The notes below the pieces were generated by a model. It saw only the letters and a program-made list of their open reading frames with translations, was not told the DNA's origin and did not search any database. A stretch of DNA of 38,129 nt, taken from positions 1-38,129 of the forward strand of contig CAYFRM010000017.1 of NCBI GenBank assembly GCA_964345635.1, given 5' to 3'. The stretch comes from WVXT01 sp964345635 (lineage in GTDB: Bacteria; UBA6262; WVXT01). Positions 24,398-31,861 of the stretch are shown here, piece after piece (positions within the stretch are counted from its first letter, which is position 1; every line of letters starts with the position of its first letter). The position numbers were made by a program, and so were the translations under genes.

Positions 24398-25009
24398 ATG
24401 GAGAGAGGAGAAAGGAAAGAGAAAGAGAAGGTTGCGAGAATAGAAGGCATTCTATCCGCAGCCAAAAGAGTCTTTTCTCGCAAAGGATACGAAGCAACTA
24501 CAGTGGAAGACATTGCTCAAGAAGCCGGTTTTGGAAAGGCCAGCCTCTATTTCTATTTCAAGAAAAAAGAGGAAGTCTTCCTGAGTCTCATCAAGGAGGG
24601 ACTGGAAAGACAGAGAAATTTGCTTAAGGAGATAATGGATAGCCGAATCTCCAATGTGGAAAGATTGGAGGCAGTCGTCTCCAAATTTTTTGCGTACGTG
24701 GGAGAAAATAGAGAGTTCATGCGCATTGTACATTCCGAGTCCCAAAAGCTATACGCCACTACTTTGAGGGAAGTTCGTTCTTATATTAAGAAAGAGCACA
24801 GAAAGACGATGGAGGGGATAGCCTCGATAGTGCAGGAGGGAATAAGATCCGGGGAGTTCCGGAAAGTTGAGCCAACCCTGGCAGCAGCCTCTTTTATGGG
24901 AATAATCAGGTCGGTAATCTTCGACTGGTTGGTTAAGGACGAGAAAAATCCTCCGGATAGATACAAACCAATGGTAATGGACATTTTTCTTAAGGGGATT
25001 GGCAAATGA
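24398..25009 (+). CDS. TetR/AcrR-family transcriptional regulator
   Basis: It is probably the local repressor of the efflux operon. The 203-residue protein has the TetR helix-turn-helix at about residues 15-62 (ILSAAKRVFSRKGYEATTVEDIAQEAGFGKASLYFYFKKKEEVF). A helical ligand-binding domain follows that I cannot link to a specific ligand. The ATG is preceded by GGAGG at 8 bases. Its stop overlaps the tolC-like start by 4 bases (ATGA type), so regulator and pump are in one transcript. A promoter and a dyad lie directly upstream. The pump being in the same operon supports autoregulation; the inducer is unknown. Confidence 0.92.
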   Translation: MERGERKEKEKVARIEGILSAAKRVFSRKGYEATTVEDIAQEAGFGKASLYFYFKKKEEVFLSLIKEGLERQRNLLKEIMDSRISNVERLEAVVSKFFAYVGENREFMRIVHSESQKLYATTLREVRSYIKKEHRKTMEGIASIVQEGIRSGEFRKVEPTLAAASFMGIIRSVIFDWLVKDEKNPPDRYKPMVMDIFLKGIGK

Positions 25010-26310
25010 TGCGCATTCGGGTTAAAGCAATTTCCAGTATCGTTATTCTTATATTTTTCCTTTTGTCTCTGCCTGGCTCGGCCGAGGAGATAGAGGAACT
25101 GACGCTGGAGAAAAGTATCGAGGTCGCCCTGGCGGGAAATAAACGGATCCTGGCGGTAAAGGAGCGACTGGGAATAGCAGAGGGAGAATTGATCGTGGCC
25201 AGAGCCGGTTTCTTGCCCACGCTCTCTCTGGGAGCCGACTATCTTCGGCTGGGTGAAGGGCAGAAAATCTCAGTGGGGGGAGGAAGTGATGTTGTCGTCA
25301 GGGGGCAGGATACGTATACTGCTACGGCAACGATTGAACAGCCTATCTTCACCTGGGGGAGAATCAGGAATAGTTACAAACAGGCTAGTTCAAATCGGAG
25401 GATAAGCGAGGAAGATTATAGAAGAGAAAAGAATCTTCTTAAGTTCCAGGTAACCGAGTCTTTCTATAATCTTATCCTGGCGGGGGAGCTATTGCAGCTT
25501 TCCCGGGAGTCGTATGCTCAGATGGAGAGACATTTGCGACAGGTGGAGAAGCGTTATGAAGACGGGTTAGCATCCAAATTTGACCTCCTGCGCGCCAGAG
25601 TTGAGCTTTCCAACCTTAAGCCCCAGTTAATCAGGTCGAGGAACAGTCTGACGCTGGCGGAAAACCGCTTCAAGTCATTGCTGGGATTCCCTTCCCGGAG
25701 AGAAGTGAGACTGCGGGGCGAACTCAAATACGAAGCAACGGAGATAAAACTTCCCCGGGCCGTAGAGGAGGCTTTAAGAAGTAGGCCGGAAATTATCTCT
25801 CTAAAGGAACAGGAAAATGTCGCTCTCGCCCGCGTCCGGCTGGCGAGCGCCTCTAATAAGCCGCTCCTTTCAGCCATTTACAATTACCAGTTTCAGAAGC
25901 CCTTCCACTGGAAAGATGAGTGGGGAAAGGAATGGAATGCCATGGTAGTTCTGCAGTTTCCAATTTTCAGCGGGTTTTCCACAAGGGGGAAAGTTCTGCA
26001 ATCCCTGTCGCAACTGAGAGAGACGGAGTATAACTCGCAACACAAGAACGAAGAGATTGAACTTGAGGTGAGAGAAACATACCTTAGCCTGCGCCAGGAA
26101 GAAGAGACAATTATGTCTCAGCGGGAAAATGTGGACCAGGCGGAAGAGGCGATGCGCATTGCCGAAAAAAGGTACACTGGCGGGCTGATAACTAACTTGG
26201 AATTTATGGATACTCAGCTGGCAATGACCGAGGCCAAAACTGCCTACTTGCAGGCTCTGGCAGATTATCAAATAGCAGAGGCAAAGCTTGAAAAAGCAAT
26301 GGGCAGGTGA
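25006..26310 (+). CDS. TolC-family outer-membrane efflux protein
   Basis: It is the outer-membrane channel of a tripartite pump. The 434-residue protein starts with a signal peptide (MMRIRVKAISS, hydrophobic core, cleavage likely after GSA at about 26). Two TolC-type repeats of coiled-coil helices and short strands follow: LTLEKSIEVALAGNKRI near 33-49, RYEDGLASKFDLLRARVELSN in the first half, and RYTGGLITNLEFMDTQLAMTEAKTAYLQALADY near 391-423. It overlaps tetR by 4 bases. A 423-base gap with repeat D separates it from the adaptor gene, though the three pump genes clearly belong together. Confidence 0.9.
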   Translation: MMRIRVKAISSIVILIFFLLSLPGSAEEIEELTLEKSIEVALAGNKRILAVKERLGIAEGELIVARAGFLPTLSLGADYLRLGEGQKISVGGGSDVVVRGQDTYTATATIEQPIFTWGRIRNSYKQASSNRRISEEDYRREKNLLKFQVTESFYNLILAGELLQLSRESYAQMERHLRQVEKRYEDGLASKFDLLRARVELSNLKPQLIRSRNSLTLAENRFKSLLGFPSRREVRLRGELKYEATEIKLPRAVEEALRSRPEIISLKEQENVALARVRLASASNKPLLSAIYNYQFQKPFHWKDEWGKEWNAMVVLQFPIFSGFSTRGKVLQSLSQLRETEYNSQHKNEEIELEVRETYLSLRQEEETIMSQRENVDQAEEAMRIAEKRYTGGLITNLEFMDTQLAMTEAKTAYLQALADYQIAEAKLEKAMGR

Positions 26311-26320
26311 GGTTAAAATA

Positions 26321-26697
26321 AAAGATAGTTTGTTCATCCTTGGGAATATGTGCTCGGGATTTGGTTCGCTCATGCCGTTAGAACAAGAAGTACTTCTGGG
26401 ACAAGAGTAATATAGATAGAGAAACAGCATACGGTTGTTAAATGAGGAGAAAGGCTAAGAGTTCTAACGGTACTCGCTAACAATTTTTTGCTCTTCGAGC
26501 ACCGCCAAAAATCTTTGTAGCTGCAGAGCGATAGCTCTGCTGAAAAGAAGCAAAGCTTACGCTTTGCGGCTACAATCTTCGATTTTGGGCGAAAAATTCT
26601 AATGCTCGCTATGCCAAATCCCTTCGCATCAGGAGATATGTCGTCCTCGTTTTTTCGCGAGAAATTCCAATAGTTCTTCACAAACTATTTCTTAAAA
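26321..26697. repeat. Fold-back repeat copy D (tolC/adaptor gap), with nested insertion
   Basis: The left end, AAAGATAGTTTGTTCATC, and the inverted right end, AAATAGTTTGTGAAGAAC, bound the element. The inner fold-back carries the same paired GCCAAAAATC (26504-26513) with GATTTTGGGC (26581-26590), one mismatch. It has the same two tip hairpins as A1: GCAGAGC-gata-GCTCTGC (26523-26540) and GCAAAGC-ttac-GCTTTGC (26550-26567). In the second hairpin a G-T pair of A1 is a G-C pair here. The gap holds no gene. Confidence 0.85.
26372..26472. mobile_element. 101-bp element nested in repeat D
   Basis: It interrupts the left arm of the fold-back relative to copies A1 and B. Its ends carry a perfect 10-bp inverted pair, CCGTTAGAAC (26375-26384) and GTTCTAACGG (26461-26470). 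The flanks are CTC on both sides (26369-26371 and 26473-26475), a candidate 3-bp target duplication. It encodes no protein. Confidence 0.6.
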
Positions 26698-26733
26698 AGG
26701 TATAAATAACGAAGGAATATCAGGGAGGATTGG

Positions 26734-27636
26734 ATGCGAAAGAAAGTTATCTGGATAGTGGTCATTGTTCTTATCGTCGGAATTGGCTTTCGCTTAATGA
26801 TGAGGAAAGAAATCCTGGATAGAAAGCCGAAGGACGTTGGCGGAAGTCTTGTCCCGGTAGCTATCCAGGAAGTGAAATCGGGAGATTTGGAACTGATTCT
26901 CTCCTTTGTCGGAGACGTCAAGGGAGAGGACCAGGTGACCGTCTATTCTGAAGCTACGGGCAGGCTTTCCCGATATCTGGTAGAAGAAGGGGCCTGGGTA
27001 AAAAAGGACCAGGTCATAGCCCTGGTCGACCGGGCAGTCACGGGCATGGAGTTTGAAGAGGCAAAAGTAAAATCGCCTTTGAGCGGGACTGTAGGCCGTC
27101 TTTATCTGGACAAGGGAAGTACGATCGGGCTGGAAACGCCGGTTGCGCTAATTGCCAGGATGGACAGGGTCAAAGTGGAATTCAGTATTCCGGAAAAAGA
27201 TATGGTAAAGGTTTCCAAAGAACAACAAGCGAGGGTCAGGGTTGACGCTTATCCTGATAGAACCTTTAACGGAAAACTGACGCGCCTTAGCCCTGTTGTC
27301 GACCCCGCAACCCGCAGCGCCTACGCCGAAATTACTCTCCCCAATCCTCATCACAGCCTGAAGCCGGGAATGTTTGCTGAGATAGACATTGTTGTAGTCG
27401 CATCAAAAGGGGCGGTGGTAGTACCGAAGGATGCGATATTAGAGGAACCCAATTCAGGAAGTTCCCTTGTCTTTGTTGTTGAAGGTGGCAGTGCTATTAA
27501 GAAGCTCATAGAAACGGGTATATCGCAACAGGGACTGGTGGAAGTAAAATCCGGCCTCAATTTTGGTGAGAAAATAGTCGTTACTGGCCAGCACTACCTT
27601 AAAGACCGGGATAGAGTGGAGGTTGTACAGGAATGA
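26734..27636 (+). CDS. RND efflux periplasmic adaptor (membrane fusion protein), short form
   Basis: It links the inner-membrane RND pump to the TolC channel. The 300-residue protein has an N-terminal anchor helix (about 4-18), then a lipoyl-type half (VTVYSEATGRLSRYLVEEGAWVKKDQVIALVD). The second half, KVKSPLSGTVGRLYLDKGSTI, follows after only about ten residues. A beta-barrel domain (VEFSIPEKDMVKV, SPVVDPATRSAYAEITLPNP, LKPGMFAEIDI) and a membrane-proximal domain complete it. The alpha-helical hairpin that normally separates the lipoyl halves and touches TolC is absent. It ends in an ATGA overlap with the RND gene. GGGAGG lies upstream of ATG 26734. Confidence 0.88.
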   Translation: MRKKVIWIVVIVLIVGIGFRLMMRKEILDRKPKDVGGSLVPVAIQEVKSGDLELILSFVGDVKGEDQVTVYSEATGRLSRYLVEEGAWVKKDQVIALVDRAVTGMEFEEAKVKSPLSGTVGRLYLDKGSTIGLETPVALIARMDRVKVEFSIPEKDMVKVSKEQQARVRVDAYPDRTFNGKLTRLSPVVDPATRSAYAEITLPNPHHSLKPGMFAEIDIVVVASKGAVVVPKDAILEEPNSGSSLVFVVEGGSAIKKLIETGISQQGLVEVKSGLNFGEKIVVTGQHYLKDRDRVEVVQE

Positions 27637-30600
27637 GTCTATTTGAATCAGCAATCAAAAGAGCTATAACGTACACCATGGTGTTCATCGCTATTGGTGT
27701 ATTCGGAATAGTTTCACTTTTGAGACTAAAACCCGAACTCTTGCCTGACATCACCTTTCCCACGGCAGCAGTCATAGTCAGATATAGTGGGGTTGGCCCG
27801 GAGGATATGGAGACGTTGATCGTCCGGCCCGTAGAGGAATCTGTGGCCACAATAAACCGCGTAAAGGAAATACGCTCAACCTGCCGGGAAGGAGTGGGCA
27901 CAACAATCATAGATTTTGAATGGGGCACAGACATGGATGTGGCTGTCTCTGACATAAGGGAGAGGGTAAGCCTGGTTAAACACCATCTTCCCGAGGACGC
28001 AGAGGAGCCGATAATATTCAAATTTGACCCGTCGATGATGCCCATCCTCTTTGTTGGACTTTCGGGAGATTTGGGCTCTGACCAGATGAGGGAGATTGCC
28101 GAGAATAAAGTGGAGCCCAGACTGGAAAGGATAGATGGCGTGGCCGTGGCTGACACGCATGGCGGGCTGGAACGGGAGATTCAGGTTCGGCTTGACCGCA
28201 GGCGGATGGAGGCGTTCGGGCTTTCCATTGAAAAGGTGGTAAGCGCTGTCAGGGACGAAAATCTCAATCTGCCCGGTGGTGACATAAAAGAAGAACGTAG
28301 CGAATATCTCATAAGGACGCTAGGTGAGTTTCGTTCGGTAGACGAAATTGGAAATATTATTGTGGCTACCAGAGAAACCACGCCTATCTATCTCCGTGAC
28401 GTGGCTGTAGTTGAGGACAGTTTCAAGGAAAGAGAAAGAGAAATGAGGCTAAACGGCAAGCCCTCGGTAATGATTATTATCCAGAAGAGGACCCAGGCCA
28501 ATACAGTGCAGACTGCCGACAGGGTAAAAGAAGAGATAGGTCGCTTGAATAGAGAGCTTCCCGGAGGACTTCGCATTGAAATAATTATGGACCAGTCTGA
28601 GTTTATCAAGAAGTCAATAATAAATTTGTCAAATGTTGCCGTTCAGGGGGGAATACTCGCAGTTCTGGTATTGCTCTTTTTCCTCCGTTCTTTGAGGACG
28701 ACTATTATCATCGCTCTTTCTATTCCCTTCTCCATAGTTGCCTGTTTTGTTGCTCTCGATTTCGCCGGATTGACTCTCAATATGATGTCTCTGGGAGGGT
28801 TGGCCTTAGCCGTGGGACTTCTCGTGGATAATTCTATTGTTGTTCTGGAAAACATCTTCCGGCACAGGCAGGAAGGGGAGCCGGCAAGAGAGGGTGCCGT
28901 ATGGGGAACCAGGGAAGTTGCGATGCCTATTGTAGCATCAACACTCACCACAATTGCCGTATTTCTTCCCATATTTTTCGTTCCCGGGATTGCCGGCGTG
29001 CTGTTCCGGGAGCAGGCTCTTACGGTTACTCTTTCCCTTACAGTCTCATTATTTGTCGCCCTGACTCTAATTCCGCTTCTTGCCTCCAGACTTATTGTCG
29101 TGAGGACCAATAACCCATCCGGAAAAATGACATCCAAGATTTATCGGCTGGTCGGCAACTGGTTCGGCTGGCTGCAAAATAGATACGAGAAACTATTGAA
29201 CTGGTGTCTGGACCATAGAAAGTTGACGATAATGACTGTAGGAGGGCTTTTTCTTATCAGTCTTACGCTCGTATGGCCTCTGCGCCTTGTGGGGACAGAA
29301 TTTATGCCCAAACTGGACCAGGGAAGAATAGAAATGAATTTAGAGCTTCCCGTTGGTTCGCGGCTGGAAGCTACGGAAGAAGTAGTCAGGAAAGTAGAGA
29401 AGATAGTACAGGACAACACTCCCGAGTTAGAGTATGTTCGTTCAAGAATCGGAACAGGTATGGGATTCCGCGGCGAGCGCGCTGGGGCCCATACTGCCCA
29501 GGTTGCTCTGGAGCTGGTCGACTTGAAAGAGAGAAAGAGGTCACAGTGGGAAATTATGGCCATGCTGAGAGAGAAACTAAAGAATATTCCCGGCGTAAGA
29601 GTGAATCTTGGGGGTGGCCGCGGCGGGAGGATGATGATGGGCCTGGCAGGCAGCCCCATCTCCATAGAAATATATGGATACGATTTCGCAAAGGCAAAAG
29701 AACTTTCCCAGCAGGTTAAGGAGATTGTGCAAGGCACGCCTGGCGCAGTCGATGTGGAGACTGACTTCGAGGAGGCAAAGCCGGAGTTCCAGATATACGT
29801 GGACCGAAAACGCGCCTCGGCTCTGGGACTGAACGTTTCCTCTCTCGCTAATACCATACAGTCCAGTATCTACGGCGAAGAGGCAACTCAATTCCGGCAG
29901 CGCGGGGAAGAATACCCGATTCTGGTAAGACTCAGGGAGAGCGACAGAAAAGACATAGAAGATATTAAGAACATACCGATCTTTACTTCCCAGGGTAAGA
30001 GAATTCCCCTGGGCACCCTTGTGGAAATGAGACCGGCAAAAGGACCCGTAACAATAAACAGAAAAATGCAGGAGCGGCTGATAACCGTGAGCGCAGATTA
30101 TGAAGGGAGAGACCTGGGAGCGGTTATCAGGGATATTAGCGGGAAAATGAAAAACATTGTGGTTCCCCGGGACTTTTCCGTAGTAATGGCAGGCGAAGCG
30201 AAGGAACAGAGGGAATCTTTTATGTGGCTGGGAATAGCGCTTCTGGGAGCTATTTTCCTGGTGTATATGGTTATGGCCAGCCAGTTCGAATCTTTGCTTG
30301 ACCCTTTTATCGTCATGTTCACTTTTCCTCTTGCCGTTATCGGCGTAGTCTGGCTTCTTTTCTTCTCTCACACTACGTTTAACATTATTGCCTTTATCGG
30401 GGTAATCATGCTTTCCGGCATTGCGGTCAATAATGGCATCGTGCTTGTCGATTATATCAATCTCCTCAGGGCGCGGGGGCGAGACCTCAGAGAGGCGGTT
30501 GTTGAGGGAGGGAAGACGAGACTTCGCCCCGTGCTGATGACTGCGTTGACTACTGTTCTGGCAATGAGCCCCATGGCTTTAGGAATCGGTGAGGGCGCTG

Positions 30601-30740
30601 AACTCCGTTTTCCCCTGGCCCGGGCTGTAGTGGGAGGACTAATGGCGGCAACATTTTTTACTTTGGTGTTCATCCCGGTGCTCTATTCTATTTTTGAAAC
30701 TCGTATCGCCAGAAGAAGGAATGCAAGGAGCAGGCGATGA
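27633..30740 (+). CDS. HAE1-type RND efflux pump, inner-membrane transporter
   Basis: It is a proton-driven exporter of hydrophobic compounds. The 1035-residue protein has the RND layout: helix 1 near 10-28, a large periplasmic loop, helices 2-6 near 335-530, a second loop, and helices 8-12 near 860-1020. The proton-relay helix 4 reads GLALAVGLLVDNSIVVLENI, keeping the first aspartate but with Asn in the second place. Helix 10 reads GIAVNNGIVLVDYI, with Asn where AcrB has Lys940. Both variants are common in HAE1 proteins outside the proteobacteria. It overlaps the adaptor and the PII-like gene by 4 bases each. Substrate is unknown. Confidence 0.94.
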   Translation: MSLFESAIKRAITYTMVFIAIGVFGIVSLLRLKPELLPDITFPTAAVIVRYSGVGPEDMETLIVRPVEESVATINRVKEIRSTCREGVGTTIIDFEWGTDMDVAVSDIRERVSLVKHHLPEDAEEPIIFKFDPSMMPILFVGLSGDLGSDQMREIAENKVEPRLERIDGVAVADTHGGLEREIQVRLDRRRMEAFGLSIEKVVSAVRDENLNLPGGDIKEERSEYLIRTLGEFRSVDEIGNIIVATRETTPIYLRDVAVVEDSFKEREREMRLNGKPSVMIIIQKRTQANTVQTADRVKEEIGRLNRELPGGLRIEIIMDQSEFIKKSIINLSNVAVQGGILAVLVLLFFLRSLRTTIIIALSIPFSIVACFVALDFAGLTLNMMSLGGLALAVGLLVDNSIVVLENIFRHRQEGEPAREGAVWGTREVAMPIVASTLTTIAVFLPIFFVPGIAGVLFREQALTVTLSLTVSLFVALTLIPLLASRLIVVRTNNPSGKMTSKIYRLVGNWFGWLQNRYEKLLNWCLDHRKLTIMTVGGLFLISLTLVWPLRLVGTEFMPKLDQGRIEMNLELPVGSRLEATEEVVRKVEKIVQDNTPELEYVRSRIGTGMGFRGERAGAHTAQVALELVDLKERKRSQWEIMAMLREKLKNIPGVRVNLGGGRGGRMMMGLAGSPISIEIYGYDFAKAKELSQQVKEIVQGTPGAVDVETDFEEAKPEFQIYVDRKRASALGLNVSSLANTIQSSIYGEEATQFRQRGEEYPILVRLRESDRKDIEDIKNIPIFTSQGKRIPLGTLVEMRPAKGPVTINRKMQERLITVSADYEGRDLGAVIRDISGKMKNIVVPRDFSVVMAGEAKEQRESFMWLGIALLGAIFLVYMVMASQFESLLDPFIVMFTFPLAVIGVVWLLFFSHTTFNIIAFIGVIMLSGIAVNNGIVLVDYINLLRARGRDLREAVVEGGKTRLRPVLMTALTTVLAMSPMALGIGEGAELRFPLARAVVGGLMAATFFTLVFIPVLYSIFETRIARRRNARSRR

Positions 30741-31027
30741 AACTCATCTTTCTCGTCTATAACGTTGTAATTGAAAGTAAAGTGATGGAAGAATTGGAGA
30801 AAGCAGAGGTCAAAGCATACACCAAGCTACCCTCCATCCATGGCGCAGGTACCCATTCCCTTCCCCACCTGGACACTCACGTCTGGCCGGAGGTGAATCA
30901 CGGGCTATTCATTGCTGTTGAAGAAGAAAGAAAAGACGAAGTATTGAATAGAATGAAAAAGCTGAAATCTATGTACAGGAAAGAGGGCTTGAAGATATTT
31001 ATCCTCCCGCTGGAAGAGGTAATCTAG
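30737..31027 (+). CDS. PII-like (PG0823/CutA-fold type) small protein linked to RND pump
   Basis: The 96-residue protein looks like the small PII/CutA-fold proteins found beside RND pumps; recognition rests on recalled pattern only. It has an alternating beta-alpha-beta layout: LIFLVYNVVIES, helix KVMEELEKAEV, LFIAVEEERKDEVLNRMKKLKSMY and IFILPLEEVI. The middle, KLPSIHGAGTHSLPHLDTHVWPEVNHG at about residues 32-58, is rich in histidine (five) and could bind a metal or small ligand. It starts inside the RND stop codon (ATGA overlap), so it is tied to the pump's expression. A role sensing or modulating efflux is inferred. Nitrogen-type PII residues (T-loop tyrosine) are not visible. Confidence 0.65.
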   Translation: MKLIFLVYNVVIESKVMEELEKAEVKAYTKLPSIHGAGTHSLPHLDTHVWPEVNHGLFIAVEEERKDEVLNRMKKLKSMYRKEGLKIFILPLEEVI

Positions 31028-31055
31028 GAGACCTATTCCCGGCGAGCCTTTCCTT

Positions 31056-31070
31056 CCCCCGGGCCGGGGG
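31056..31070 (+). other. GC-rich hairpin after the efflux operon
   Basis: CCCCCG-ggc-CGGGGG forms a strong 6-bp stem 29 bases after the PII-like gene. No T-run follows, so it is not a standard intrinsic terminator, but it may mark or protect the 3' end. Confidence 0.35.
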
Positions 31071-31144
31071 CGAAATAATATATCCTCCCGCCTCTCCTGC
31101 CATCAGGTCAAAAGACAATTTCTCTCGCTATTGCTACATTTTTC

Positions 31145-31174
31145 TTGACTTTTTGGTTAAAAAAGCACTAATAT
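31145..31174 (+). promoter_or_regulatory. Candidate promoter of the DUF2284 gene
   Basis: TTGACT (31145-31150) and TAATAT (31169-31174) are 18 bases apart in an AT-rich gap. They precede the DUF2284 start by about 86 bases. The gap after the efflux operon fits a new transcription unit. Confidence 0.55.
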
Positions 31175-31259
31175 ACATATTTGAATATTCATGCTACGTA
31201 GACCTTCAACGGGCCAGAGCGATTTGCCTGTTAATCTTCAATTACTTTCTGGTGAGAGC

Positions 31260-31766
31260 ATGGAAAAAAATCTTCAGTCTTTGTGTAAATTTGCCAGAAA
31301 ATCGGGAGCGGTCAGCGCCAAAGTAATCTCCGTGGACACTGTTGTCACTGCTCCCTGGGTAAGGCTGAAGTGCCAGTACGGATGCGACGGTTACGGAGAA
31401 TGTCTTACCTGCCCTCCGTATTCGCCTACCCCGGAGAAAACCAGGGAAGTACTGAAACAATTCAGGAAGGCCATCTTAATCCATGGTGATGACTATACGG
31501 ATATCAGGGGAATAGTGGCCAAGTTAGAAAGGAAAGCATTTCTTTCCGGCTATTATAAAGCCTATGGCATGGGGGCAGGGCCTTGCGATCTGTGTAGTAC
31601 GTGTAACGTCAATAAAACCTGCAAGAAACCATATGAAGCAAGGCCTTCAATGGAAGCATCCGGGATAGATGTTTTCCAGACTGCCAGAAACAATGGCTAC
31701 AGGATAGAAGTGCTCAAAAGTGAGGATTGCAAGGGGAACTATTTTGGCCTTGTCCTTATATTTTAG
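31260..31766 (+). CDS. DUF2284 predicted metal-binding protein
   Basis: The family is small and cysteine-rich, with no established function. The 168-residue protein has the first cysteine group CQYGCDGYGECLTCPPYSPTP (Cys38, 42, 48, 51) and a second group CDLCSTCNVNKTC near residues 119-131, enough for an iron-sulfur cluster or zinc. The reading frame extends 23 residues further up (to ATG 31191), but ATG 31260 has a better ribosome site (GGTGAGAG) and fits the usual N-terminus. The longer start would overlap the predicted promoter's transcription start. A ferredoxin gene lies 1.4 kb downstream; a link to electron transfer is only inferred. Confidence 0.85.
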   Translation: MEKNLQSLCKFARKSGAVSAKVISVDTVVTAPWVRLKCQYGCDGYGECLTCPPYSPTPEKTREVLKQFRKAILIHGDDYTDIRGIVAKLERKAFLSGYYKAYGMGAGPCDLCSTCNVNKTCKKPYEARPSMEASGIDVFQTARNNGYRIEVLKSEDCKGNYFGLVLIF

Positions 31767-31788
31767 GAGTAAAAAACGTAGCACAAAA

Positions 31789-31857
31789 CGTCCCGATAAG
31801 TTGGGACGCTTTGAAAGTTCCTTCTCCCTTGGGGAAGAGGGTTAAGGTAAGGGGGGA
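31789..31857. repeat. Short hairpin and REP-like 'CTCCCTTGGGG' motif between DUF2284 and the barrel gene
   Basis: CGTCCC (31789-31794) pairs with GGGACG (31803-31808). It is followed by TTCTCCCTTGGGGAAGAGG (about 31822-31840) and GGTTAAGGTAAGGGG. The second part resembles the widespread CTCTCCC...GGGAGAGGGTTAGGGTGAGGGG intergenic repeat. The final G-run at 31851-31856 also serves as a ribosome site for the barrel gene. Confidence 0.5.
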
Positions 31858-31861
31858 ATAG

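Noticed and set aside
26372..26472. Integron attC site
   Set aside because: The ends are CCGTTAGAAC...GTTCTAACGG, which puts GTTAG at the left and CTAAC at the right. attC needs YYYAAC at the left and GTTRRR at the right. There is also no integrase or cassette array.
29577..30371. 264-codon minus-strand open frame (and another at 29141-29857)
   Set aside because: Both lie inside the RND pump gene, whose protein is conserved throughout. They are antisense shadows of a GC-rich coding strand.
31056..31070. Intrinsic terminator of the efflux operon
   Set aside because: The GC-rich stem is strong, but the following bases are CGAAATAATA, not a T-run. It is kept only as a hairpin.
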